Source: an uncultured Pseudoxanthomonas sp.
GTDB lineage: Bacteria; Pseudomonadota; Gammaproteobacteria; Xanthomonadales; Xanthomonadaceae
Assembly: GCF_946886695.1 (NCBI RefSeq)
Contig: NZ_CAMPJD010000009.1
Span: 32,392 to 96,391 of the forward strand
Length of the DNA: 64,000 bases
Direction: 5' to 3'
Below, one piece after another: positions 1 through 7,747 of this stretch; position 1 is the stretch's first letter, and the number at the start of each line of letters is the position of its first letter. A program made the position numbers and the translations under genes. The notes under the pieces were generated by a model. That model made no database searches. It had not been told where the DNA came from and worked only from the letters and a program-made list of their open reading frames with translations.

Positions 1-1480
1 GTTCATGCAGGACGGCTACGCCTTCGACCAGATGAACGGTGCGCAGGGTTTCTGGCCGACGTTCCTGATCAGCTTCCACAAGGTGGATGAAGAAGCGGAT
101 TACACGGCCTACATCGCTCGCCTGAAGGCGACGCAGCGCGCCTTCGGGCAGTTGCTCGATCGCGCGCGCGCCTCCGCCGGGCAGGACATCCGTCCGCCGA
201 AGTTCGCCTACGAGGGCGTGATCGACCAGGCGAAGAAAGTCATCACCGGTGCGCCGTTCTCGGCCGGCAAGGACTCCGCGATCTGGGCCGACGCGCAGGC
301 CAAGGCCGATGCGCTGGTCAAGGCCGGCAAGATCGATGCCGCCCGAGCCACGGCGCTGAAGGATGAAGCGCGCAAGGCGCTGCTGGAGCAGTTCAAGCCC
401 GCGTACGAGGGCGTGATCGAGTGGAGCGAGGAGGAACTGCCGAAGGCAGCGGTCAATGCCACCGGCGTGGGCACCACGCACCCGAACGGCAAGGCGTACT
501 ACGAGTACCAGCTGCGCCAGATGACCACCACCGGCATGACGGCCGAGGAGATCCATGCGCTGGGCCTGAAGGAAGTGGAGCGCATCAAGGGCGAGATGTC
601 GGCGCTGAAGGACAAGGTGGGCTTCAAGGGTGACCTGGATGCCTTCTTCGCCTTCATCGACAGCGATGCGCAGTTCAAGTATCCCAACACCGATGCCGGC
701 CGCCAGGCCTATATCGATGACGCCACGGCGGCCATCGACAACATCAAGAAGGTGCTCCCGGACTACTTCGGCCTGTTGCCGAAGGCCGACCTGGTGGTCA
801 AGCGCGTGGAGCCGTTCCGTGAGCAGGACGGCGCGGCGCAGCACTACTACCCGGGCACGCCCGATGGTTCGCGTCCGGGCGTGTACTACGCGCATCTGTC
901 CGACATGAACGCGATGCCGAAGCCGGAGCTCGAGGTCATCGCGTACCACGAGGGCCTGCCGGGTCACCACATGCAGATCGCCATCGCGCAGGAACTGACG
1001 GGCGTGCCGAAGTTCCGCACGCAGTACGGCGTCACCGCGTATGCCGAAGGCTGGGGTCTGTATTCGGAGTGGCTGGCGAAGGAAATGCCGGGAACCTACA
1101 AGGACCCGTACTCCGAGTTCGGTCGGCTGAGTTCCGAGATGTGGCGCGCGATCCGCCTGGTGGTGGATACCGGCCTGCACGCCAAGGGCTGGACCGAACA
1201 GCAGGCGGTGGAGTACTTCGACGCCAACAGCGCGGTGCCGCGGGCGGCGATCGAGTCCGAGGTGAAGCGCTACCTGATCATGCCGGGGCAGGCCACGGCC
1301 TACAAAATCGGCATGATCAAGATCCAGGACCTGCGCAGAAAGGCGGAAACCGAACTCGGCGACAAGTTCGACATCAAGGGATTCCACGACACCGTGCTGG
1401 GCGGCGGCGCGCTTCCGCTGACGTTGCTGGAGCGTCGCGTGGACCAGTGGATCGCGAAGGAAAAAGCCAAGCAGGCCTGA
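1..1480 (+). CDS. DUF885 family metallo-hydrolase, 5' end outside window
   Basis: This is the C-terminal ~492 codons of a DUF885 protein. The reading frame is open to base 2, so the gene begins upstream; family members are usually about 600 residues. The visible hallmark is YHEGLPGHHMQ at bases ~943-975, a HExxxGHH-type zinc-site motif of the gluzincin-like fold, followed by AYAEGWGLYSEW, which would supply the downstream glutamate ligand. Family knowledge suggests a secreted or periplasmic peptidase-like enzyme, but no substrate can be named. A strong hairpin follows the stop. The fragment is intact to its stop codon. Confidence 0.85.
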   Translation, partial: FMQDGYAFDQMNGAQGFWPTFLISFHKVDEEADYTAYIARLKATQRAFGQLLDRARASAGQDIRPPKFAYEGVIDQAKKVITGAPFSAGKDSAIWADAQAKADALVKAGKIDAARATALKDEARKALLEQFKPAYEGVIEWSEEELPKAAVNATGVGTTHPNGKAYYEYQLRQMTTTGMTAEEIHALGLKEVERIKGEMSALKDKVGFKGDLDAFFAFIDSDAQFKYPNTDAGRQAYIDDATAAIDNIKKVLPDYFGLLPKADLVVKRVEPFREQDGAAQHYYPGTPDGSRPGVYYAHLSDMNAMPKPELEVIAYHEGLPGHHMQIAIAQELTGVPKFRTQYGVTAYAEGWGLYSEWLAKEMPGTYKDPYSEFGRLSSEMWRAIRLVVDTGLHAKGWTEQQAVEYFDANSAVPRAAIESEVKRYLIMPGQATAYKIGMIKIQDLRRKAETELGDKFDIKGFHDTVLGGGALPLTLLERRVDQWIAKEKAKQA

Positions 1481-1502
1481 TCTCCGGATGAGGGATGAGA
1501 CA

Positions 1503-1531
1503 AAGAACCCCGGCCTTGTGCCGGGGTTCTT
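1503..1531. terminator. Bidirectional intrinsic terminator
   Basis: A 12-bp perfect stem (AAGAACCCCGGC / GCCGGGGTTCTT, arms 1503-1514 and 1520-1531) with a 5-nt loop lies between the convergent DUF885 and QorB-like genes. A/T-rich arm ends on both sides allow it to work in both directions. Confidence 0.8.
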
Positions 1532-1541
1532 CGTTGGGGGT

Positions 1542-2444
1542 TCAGGGCGCCCGGGTCAGCAGCGCGATGTTCGCCGACAGCCAGGCGTCGAGTGTCGTCG
1601 GCGGATGGCCGGTGAGCCGAGCGTAATCATGGGTGACCTCGCCCAGGTCGCCCGCTGCGGTCGCGACATCGAACGACGCGAACACCTCGGCCAGGACCGG
1701 TGGGAAGCCGTGCGCTTTCAGACCTTCGAGCTGTTGTTCCACCGTGATGTCGACGACCGACAACGGTTTGTCAGCAAGTGCAGACACACGGCTGGCGATG
1801 TCGCGCGCGGAATACGCCTGTGAGCCGGTCAGCGTGAGCACGCGGTTCGTCGTATGGGAAGAAGCCAAGGCCACGGCAGCCGCACGCGCAAGGTCGTCGC
1901 GCGCGATGTAGGCGATGCGACCTTCGCCTGCTGCCGACGCCCATTCGCCTGATGCCAGTGCGGCCGGCAGGGAATAGGCCAGGTTCTCGAAGTACCAGGC
2001 ATTGCGCAGAACCGTCCATGCGAGGGACGACGCAGCCAGGGCCTGTTCGGTGCCCCAGTGGTCGGGGGCGAACGACACGTGCGACGTTTCAGCGGACGGC
2101 AGCGAGGTGTAGACGACGTGGCCTACGCCGGCTTCGACCGCCGCCTTCACGGCGTTGCGGTGCTGGGCGAGGCGCTTGCCCGGCTCCATCAGCGCGTCCG
2201 TGCTGACCAGCAACAGCCGGTCGGCCCCGGCGAAGGCGGGGGGCAGCGTGGCTGGCTGGTCGAAATCGGCGGCACGCGCGGTCACGCCGCGCGCAGCCAG
2301 GTCCGCCAGCGATTCCGGCGTGCGACTGGTGACGATGAGACGCTCGGCCGGGATCTGCAGCGTATCCAGCAAATGGCGGACGACGGCGCTGCCGAGCTGT
2401 CCGGAAGCGCCGGTGACCAGCAGGGTGGGGGCGGGGGCGTTCAT
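1542..2444 (-). CDS. qorB: NmrA/QorB-type NAD(P)H-quinone oxidoreductase
   Basis: This 300-residue atypical SDR has the N-terminal dinucleotide motif VTGASGQLGSAVV and the family stretch VVYTSLPSAETS around residues 110-120. Overall it reads like E. coli QorB (YtfG), including NAWYFEN and a C-terminal GHPPTTL. Known members are cytoplasmic NADPH-dependent quinone reductases linked to redox stress. It diverges from an HxlR-family regulator gene, the same arrangement as E. coli ytfG/ytfH, so the neighbour probably controls it. The start is supported by family length and an AGGAGCC-type ribosome site (reverse strand, 2446-2455). Confidence 0.8.
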   Translation of the reverse strand: MNAPAPTLLVTGASGQLGSAVVRHLLDTLQIPAERLIVTSRTPESLADLAARGVTARAADFDQPATLPPAFAGADRLLLVSTDALMEPGKRLAQHRNAVKAAVEAGVGHVVYTSLPSAETSHVSFAPDHWGTEQALAASSLAWTVLRNAWYFENLAYSLPAALASGEWASAAGEGRIAYIARDDLARAAAVALASSHTTNRVLTLTGSQAYSARDIASRVSALADKPLSVVDITVEQQLEGLKAHGFPPVLAEVFASFDVATAAGDLGEVTHDYARLTGHPPTTLDAWLSANIALLTRAP

Positions 2445-2460
2445 GGCAGGCTCCTGTGTT

Positions 2461-2554
2461 GGTAACGGAAAGGATGTTGGTTACGGTATGGTAGTGAAGG
2501 CTGCCGCACCCACAAGCAGGGAGCCTGAAGTAACCGGGTTACCGGTCAGTAACC
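2461..2554. promoter_or_regulatory. Divergent control region with five GTAAC/GTTAC half-sites
   Basis: Five copies of GTAAC or its complement GTTAC lie between the divergent genes: 2462-2466, 2480-2484, 2530-2534, 2538-2542 and 2549-2553. They form inverted pairs, notably GTAAC-N3-GTTAC and GTTAC-N6-GTAAC. HxlR regulators bind dyads of short half-sites, so these are probable operators for the adjacent HxlR protein. Binding is inferred, not shown. Confidence 0.55.
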
Positions 2555-2572
2555 ATGCCCTGGAGTTGGACC

Positions 2573-2956
2573 ATGACCCTGCATCGCCAATCGCTGATCC
2601 TCGTCGAAAACTGCCCTATCCGCGATGTGCTGGACCGGCTGGGTGATCGCTGGACGGTTCTGGTCCTGCACGAGCTGTCGGCGGGGACGCTTCGCTTTTC
2701 CGAGATTCGCAAGCGCATAGCCGACATCTCGCCGCGCATGCTGGCCCAGACGCTGCGGCACCTGGAACAGGACGGGTTGCTCAGCCGCGAGGTATTCCCG
2801 ACGGTGCCGCCGCGCGTGGACTACGCGCTGACGTCGCTGGGGCTGTCGTTCTTCGAGCGGGTGGAGATGCTGGCGCAGTGGGCTTCGGACCATCACGATG
2901 AGGTGCGTGCGGCGCGCAGGGCGTACGTGGCGCCGGTGACCAACGCGCCCAAGTAA
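2573..2956 (+). CDS. HxlR-family winged-helix transcriptional regulator
   Basis: The protein has 127 residues if translation begins at 2573, which has GGAG about 9 nt upstream; an in-frame ATG at 2555 would add six residues inside the putative operator. It shows the classic HxlR layout: CPIRDVLDRLGDRWTVLVLHELSAG, then FSEIRKRIADISPRMLAQTLRHLEQDGLL as recognition helix and wing, ending in YALTSLG. An N-terminal Cys (CPI, ~residue 13) matches the redox-sensing Cys of QorR/YodB-type members. It probably represses the divergent quinone reductase gene and itself in a quinone- or thiol-dependent way. That function is inferred from context. Confidence 0.85.
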   Translation: MTLHRQSLILVENCPIRDVLDRLGDRWTVLVLHELSAGTLRFSEIRKRIADISPRMLAQTLRHLEQDGLLSREVFPTVPPRVDYALTSLGLSFFERVEMLAQWASDHHDEVRAARRAYVAPVTNAPK

Positions 2957-2961
2957 CCCTC

Positions 2962-3028
2962 TGTAGGAAGGGCTTCAGCCCCGACAGCCGACGACAGGTA
3001 CACGATCGGGGCTTAAGCCCCTCCTACA
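2962..3028. repeat. Paired GTAG-type REP element
   Basis: Two oppositely oriented copies of a 23-bp unit (2962-2984 and 3006-3028) read TGTAGG-A/G-GGGCTT-CAGCCCC-type sequence, and each contains its own small palindrome. A GTAG tetranucleotide next to an imperfect palindrome is the hallmark of REP elements mobilised by RAYT (Y1/HUH) transposases. No RAYT gene is in the window. Confidence 0.7.
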
Positions 3029-3030
3029 AG

Positions 3031-3056
3031 AAAGCCCCGGCATGGCCGGGGCTTTT
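3031..3056. terminator. Intrinsic terminator between convergent genes
   Basis: The stem AAAGCCCCGG / CCGGGGCTTT (3031-3040 and 3046-3055) with loop CATGG is followed by T's, and by T's on the reverse strand from the leading A's. It can end both the HxlR transcript and the RND transcript. The same core hairpin recurs at 7708-7728. Confidence 0.8.
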
Positions 3057-3082
3057 CTTCATTCCATCGACTGCATGCCTGG

Positions 3083-6000
3083 TCAATGCCCGTGCGCGGG
3101 CTCGCCATCCACGGTTGCCGGAACATCATCCGCATCCTTGCGGTCGTGCGCATGGTCGCGGGCCAGGTACAGGTAGAACGCCGGCAGCACGAACAGGGTG
3201 AACAACGTACCGATGGTCATGCCCGAGGCGATCACCACGCCCATCGAGAAGCGCGACGCCGCACCCGGGCCGCTGGCGATCAGCAGCGGGATCATCGCGA
3301 ATACCAGCGCGGCGGTGGTCATCAGCACCGGGCGCAGGCGGATGGCGGCCGCTTCCTCGATCGCTTCGCGCTTGGACAGGCCACGCTCGATCTGCAGCTT
3401 GTTGGCGAATTCCACGATCAGGATGCCGTGCTTGGAGATCACGCCGACCAACGTCACCAGGCCCACCTGGGTGTAGATGTTGATGCTCATGCCGGGGAAG
3501 GCTTCGATCTGCATCATGCCCAGGATGCCGCTGAGGATCGCCAGCACGTTCACCGTCAGCAGCGCGCCGCAGATCGCCATCGGTACGGTCAACAGCATGA
3601 TCAGCGCATCGCGGAAGCTCTCGAACTGCGCCGCCAGCACCAGGAAGATCACGATCAGCGCCAGTGCCAGCGTGACCAGCATCGCCGCACCTTCCTGCTT
3701 GTATTGCCGCGACTCGCCCGCGTAGTCCACCGAGTATCCCTGTGGCAGCACTTCCTTCGCGGCCTGTTCGAGGATCGCCAGTGCCTCGCCCTTGCTGACG
3801 CCGGGACGGGGGGCGAAGGTGATGGATACCGCGTTGAGCTGCTGGAATCGCTTCAGTGATTGCGGTTGCGCGCTTTCCTTCAGCGTCACCAGGGTCGACA
3901 GCGGAATCAGTTCGCCGCCGCGGGTGCGCGTGTAGTAGTTTTCCAGGTCGCTGGCGTTGAGGCGGTCGCTGCGCTGCACCTGCGGGATCACCAGGTATGA
4001 GCGGTTCTGCATCGCGAAGCGGTTGGTATAGCCGCCGGACAGCATTGCCGCCATGTCGGCCGCCAGCGTGCGCATGTCGATGCCCAGGCTGGCAGCCTTG
4101 TCGCGGTCGATGTTGACCTCGATGCGCGGCTTGTCGATCTTCAGGTCCTTGTCCAGGAAGATGAAGCGCTTGCTCTCCATCGCCTTCATCAGGATCTGGT
4201 CGGCCAGTTCCGCCAACTGGCTCAGGTCGCCCACGCCACCGATGACGAACTCGCCGCCACCGCCGTCGCCGCCCGCACTCGGTAGCGAGGGCGGGACCAG
4301 CGCGAAGATGTTCAGGCCGCTGACCTGGCTCATCTTTGGCTGCAGTTCCTGCTGCAGCACCGCGTTGGTCGAACGATCGCGCTCGCTCCAGGGCTTCAGC
4401 ACGAATCCGGCCATTGCCATCGGGCTTGCACCGCCGCCGCTGCCGCCGAAGCCACCGTTGAACAGGAAGTAGTCCTGCACCTCCGGCACGCCCTTGGCGA
4501 TGGCGGTCACTTCCTCGGTGTAGCGCTCGACGTAGTCCAGCGTGGAGTAGGGGTCCGCGCTGGCGACGGAGAAGATGAAGCCTTCGTCCTCCAGCGGCGC
4601 CGGCTCCTTGGGCGCGGTCATGTACAGGAACACGCACGACACCAGCACCAGGATGCCGAACACGCCGATCACCGACTTGGTTTCCATCGTGCCATGCAGG
4701 CGGCGCTGGTAACCGGCATTGATCTTGTCGAAGCGCTCGTCCAGCCACTTCTCCAGCTTGCCCTTGCCGCCTTCGCTGTGCGGCTTGAGGATCTTGGCGC
4801 ACATCATCGGGGTCAGCGTCAGCGCGATGACACCGGACAACAGCACCGAGCCGGCCAGGGTGAAGGCGAACTCGGTGAACAGCACCCCGGTCATGCCGCC
4901 CTGGAAGCCGATCGGCAGGTACACCGCCACCAGCGTGGTGGTCATGGCCACGACCGGCCAGGCCAGTTCGCGTGCGCCCTTGATCGCCGCCTCGTACGGC
5001 GACATGCCTTCCTCGATGTGGCGGTGGATGTTCTCCAGCACGATGATCGCGTCATCCACCACGATGCCGATCGCCAGCACCATCGCCAGCAGGGTCAGCA
5101 GGTTGATGGTGAAACCCATCAGCAGCATCAGGAACAGCGCGCCCACCAGCGACAGCGGCACCGTCACCGCCGGGATCAGCACGCTGCGCAGCGAACCCAG
5201 GAACAGGAAGATCACCACGATCACGATGATCACCGCTTCCACGATGGTGCTGACGACCTCGTCGATGGCGTCCTGGATCTGCTCGGTGCTGTCGTAGGGG
5301 ATCGTGGCCTTGATGCCTTCCGGCAGCTGCGGGACGATCTCGTTGTCCCACAGCGTGCGCACGTCCTTGATGACGTCCAGCGAGTTCGCGTCCGGCGACA
5401 CGAAGATGCCCATGAACGTGGCGGCTTCGCCGTTGATGCGGACCGACGTGCCGTAGCTCTCCGAGCCCAGCTGCACGTCCGCCACATCACCCAGTCGCAC
5501 GATGGCACCGTTCTGCTCACGGATGATGAGCTGGCGGAACTCGTCGGCATTGCGCAGATCGGTGCGCGCGGTCATGTCGATGGCGACCATCTGGCCCTTG
5601 GTCGAGCCCACCGCCGCCAGCACGTTGTTCGATGACAAGGCCGTGGACACATCGCTGGCGGTCACCTGCAGCGCCGTCATGCGGTCCGGCTTCAGCCATA
5701 CGCGCATGGCGAACGTGCCGGCGCCGAGGATGTCGGCGCGCTGCACGCCGGACACGGTGACCAGCTTTGGCTGGACGACGCGGGTCAGGTAGTCGGTGAT
5801 CTGGTTGTTGTCCAGCGTCTCGCTGGCGAAGGACACGTACATCGCCGCGATCTGCTGGCCCTGCTGCAGGTCGATCACCGGATCCTCGGATTCCGGCGGC
5901 AACTGGCCGCGCATCTTGTTGACCTTGGCGGCGATCTGGGTGAGCGCCTCGTTCGGGTCCTGGTCAAGCTTGATGTAAGCCTGGATCACGCTGGCACCGG

Positions 6001-6256
6001 CCGAACTGGTCGAGCTGAGGTAATCGATGCCTTCGGCACTGGCCACCTCGCGCTCCAGCGGCGTGGTGATGAAGCCCTGGATCAGATCGGCGTCGGCACC
6101 GTAGTAGGTGGTGCTGATGTTCACCACGGCGTTGCGCAGTTCCGGGTACTGGCGCACGTTCAATTCGGTGAACGAGCGCAGGCCGAACAGCAGGATGAAG
6201 AGGCTGACGACGATCGCCAGCACCGGCTTGTTGATGAAGATGTCGGTGAATTTCAT
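3083..6256 (-). CDS. RND efflux pump inner-membrane permease (HAE1 type), system 1
   Basis: This 1,057-residue protein matches the length of AcrB/MexB-type permeases. It begins with a transmembrane helix (PVLAIVVSLFILLFGLRSF), has a periplasmic porter domain, a transmembrane block with VLAIGIVVDDAIIVLENI carrying the paired Asp of the proton relay, a second porter domain, and the C-terminal transmembrane block. It exchanges protons for drugs or other amphiphiles across the cell envelope with an adaptor and a TolC-like channel. Its adaptor gene lies 12 bp upstream (6269-7465). No outer-membrane channel or regulator adjoins it. The substrate cannot be told from sequence. Confidence 0.93.
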   Translation of the reverse strand: MKFTDIFINKPVLAIVVSLFILLFGLRSFTELNVRQYPELRNAVVNISTTYYGADADLIQGFITTPLEREVASAEGIDYLSSTSSAGASVIQAYIKLDQDPNEALTQIAAKVNKMRGQLPPESEDPVIDLQQGQQIAAMYVSFASETLDNNQITDYLTRVVQPKLVTVSGVQRADILGAGTFAMRVWLKPDRMTALQVTASDVSTALSSNNVLAAVGSTKGQMVAIDMTARTDLRNADEFRQLIIREQNGAIVRLGDVADVQLGSESYGTSVRINGEAATFMGIFVSPDANSLDVIKDVRTLWDNEIVPQLPEGIKATIPYDSTEQIQDAIDEVVSTIVEAVIIVIVVIFLFLGSLRSVLIPAVTVPLSLVGALFLMLLMGFTINLLTLLAMVLAIGIVVDDAIIVLENIHRHIEEGMSPYEAAIKGARELAWPVVAMTTTLVAVYLPIGFQGGMTGVLFTEFAFTLAGSVLLSGVIALTLTPMMCAKILKPHSEGGKGKLEKWLDERFDKINAGYQRRLHGTMETKSVIGVFGILVLVSCVFLYMTAPKEPAPLEDEGFIFSVASADPYSTLDYVERYTEEVTAIAKGVPEVQDYFLFNGGFGGSGGGASPMAMAGFVLKPWSERDRSTNAVLQQELQPKMSQVSGLNIFALVPPSLPSAGGDGGGGEFVIGGVGDLSQLAELADQILMKAMESKRFIFLDKDLKIDKPRIEVNIDRDKAASLGIDMRTLAADMAAMLSGGYTNRFAMQNRSYLVIPQVQRSDRLNASDLENYYTRTRGGELIPLSTLVTLKESAQPQSLKRFQQLNAVSITFAPRPGVSKGEALAILEQAAKEVLPQGYSVDYAGESRQYKQEGAAMLVTLALALIVIFLVLAAQFESFRDALIMLLTVPMAICGALLTVNVLAILSGILGMMQIEAFPGMSINIYTQVGLVTLVGVISKHGILIVEFANKLQIERGLSKREAIEEAAAIRLRPVLMTTAALVFAMIPLLIASGPGAASRFSMGVVIASGMTIGTLFTLFVLPAFYLYLARDHAHDRKDADDVPATVDGEPAHGH

Positions 6257-6268
6257 GCCGTCGCTCCG

Positions 6269-7465
6269 TCAACGGTTTTCGGGCTTGGGCTGGGCCTCGG
6301 TCACCGGCTGCACCTTGTTGTTCACCACCACTTCGGCGTCATTGCGCAGCTTCAGCAGGCCACTGGTGGCGACGCGTTCGCCGGGCTTCAGTCCTTCGGT
6401 GACGGCGATCAGGTCGCCCCGGGTGGCCCCGGTCTTCACGAAGCGCTGGCGTACCACCAGCTTCTTGCCGGTCAGCGGCTTGCCCTGCATGTCCTTCTCG
6501 CCTTCGGCGCGCTGGACTTCCTGGATCACGTACACCGCGTTGCCGTAGGGGTTGAAGCTGATCGCGGTCTGCGGCACCACCACCACCTTGCGGCTGTCGC
6601 CGGTGTCGAAGCCGACATGCGCGAACGCGCCCGGACGCAGGTTGTACTCCGGGTTGGCCAGCGTCGCCTGCACCTTGAAGTTGCGCGTGGCCGGATCGAC
6701 CTGCGGTTCCACCGCCGTGACTTCGCCTTCGAACACCTGGCCGGGCAGGGCGTCCACGGTGGCGCGGACCTTCGCCCCCGGCAGTACCTGGCCCACGCGT
6801 TGCTCGGGCAAGGTGAAGTCGAGGTAGATCGGGTCCAGTGCCTGCAGGCTGACGATGGCATCGCCCGGCGTGAGGTACTGGCCCAGGTTGACCTTGCGGA
6901 TGCCCAGCACGCCATCGAACGGGGCGCGGATGGTCTTCTGCGCGATCAGGGCGCGCTGCGCCTCCACCTGCGCGAGCGACGTGGCGGCCACGGTGGCGCG
7001 CTCTTCCGCTTCGGCCTGCGAGACCAGCTTGTCGCGCGCCAGTGCCTGCCAGCGATCACGCTGAACGGCCGCCAGCTTGGCAGAGGCTTCCAGCGATTTC
7101 ATCACAGCCAGTTCGTTGGCCGTGTTGAGCTGGGCCAGCACGGTGCCGGCCTTCACCGGCTTGCCGACGTCGATGGACAGGCTGCGTACCACGCCCCCGG
7201 CCTCGGTGGTCACGTCGGTGCCATTGATGGCCACGAAGGTGCCTACGGCCTGCTGCGCGTCTACCCATTCCTCCTGCTTGGCGGTCCAGTCGGTCACCGC
7301 CGCGGCCGGCTGCGGCATGTTGTCGAAGAAATCGTTCATACCCTTGCCCATGATCGCTTTGACGGCGAACACGCCGCCGAAGATCACCACCACGGCGATC
7401 AGCATCAGGATCATGCGGCGGGTGGTGGAGGGCGTTTTCCTTGCGGTCGGATCTTTCCGTGTCAT
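6269..7465 (-). CDS. RND efflux periplasmic adaptor (MFP/HlyD family), system 1
   Basis: The 398-residue protein starts MTRKDPTARK, with a single N-terminal membrane anchor (MILMLIAVVVIFGGVFAVKA, ~residues 18-37). A biotinyl-lipoyl-like half-motif follows (VRSLSIDVGKPVKAGTVLAQLN), then a helical hairpin, the second lipoyl half (IRAPFDGVLGIRKVNLGQYLTPGD) and beta-barrel domains. The open frame extends to 7699, but the extra 78 residues lack adaptor character, so 7465 is the better start even though its ribosome site is weak. The adaptor links the permease to an outer-membrane channel. The gene is first in a two-gene operon with the permease. Confidence 0.88.
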   Translation of the reverse strand: MTRKDPTARKTPSTTRRMILMLIAVVVIFGGVFAVKAIMGKGMNDFFDNMPQPAAAVTDWTAKQEEWVDAQQAVGTFVAINGTDVTTEAGGVVRSLSIDVGKPVKAGTVLAQLNTANELAVMKSLEASAKLAAVQRDRWQALARDKLVSQAEAEERATVAATSLAQVEAQRALIAQKTIRAPFDGVLGIRKVNLGQYLTPGDAIVSLQALDPIYLDFTLPEQRVGQVLPGAKVRATVDALPGQVFEGEVTAVEPQVDPATRNFKVQATLANPEYNLRPGAFAHVGFDTGDSRKVVVVPQTAISFNPYGNAVYVIQEVQRAEGEKDMQGKPLTGKKLVVRQRFVKTGATRGDLIAVTEGLKPGERVATSGLLKLRNDAEVVVNNKVQPVTEAQPKPENR

Positions 7466-7698
7466 GGAGTGGTCTTCGTCAAGTCGGGGGAAGTCGTCAG
7501 GTCGACGAACGAGCGGCGTCGCGATCGACATGGTCAATCGCGGGATTATCACGGATTGAGACCGGCACACATAGTGCAGGAAGGCATGGCGGGTGGCCGG
7601 GCAGGCCCATTGCGCCGTGCGCTCGGCGCTCAGCAGGTCGCAGGCGGGACTTCGCGGACAGCCGGACAACCTCAGCGTCCGCGATGTCATGGCCTGCA

Positions 7699-7729
7699 AA
7701 AAGGAAGAGCCCCGGCATGGCCGGGGCTC
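7699..7729 (-). terminator. Intrinsic terminator of RND operon 2
   Basis: On the minus strand, 18 bp past the permease stop, stem GAGCCCCGG / CCGGGGCTC (7707-7715 and 7721-7729) precedes CTTCCTTTTT. The core stem and loop are identical to the hairpin after RND operon 1. Confidence 0.75.
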
Positions 7730-7747
7730 CCTGTTCCTTCACTCCCC

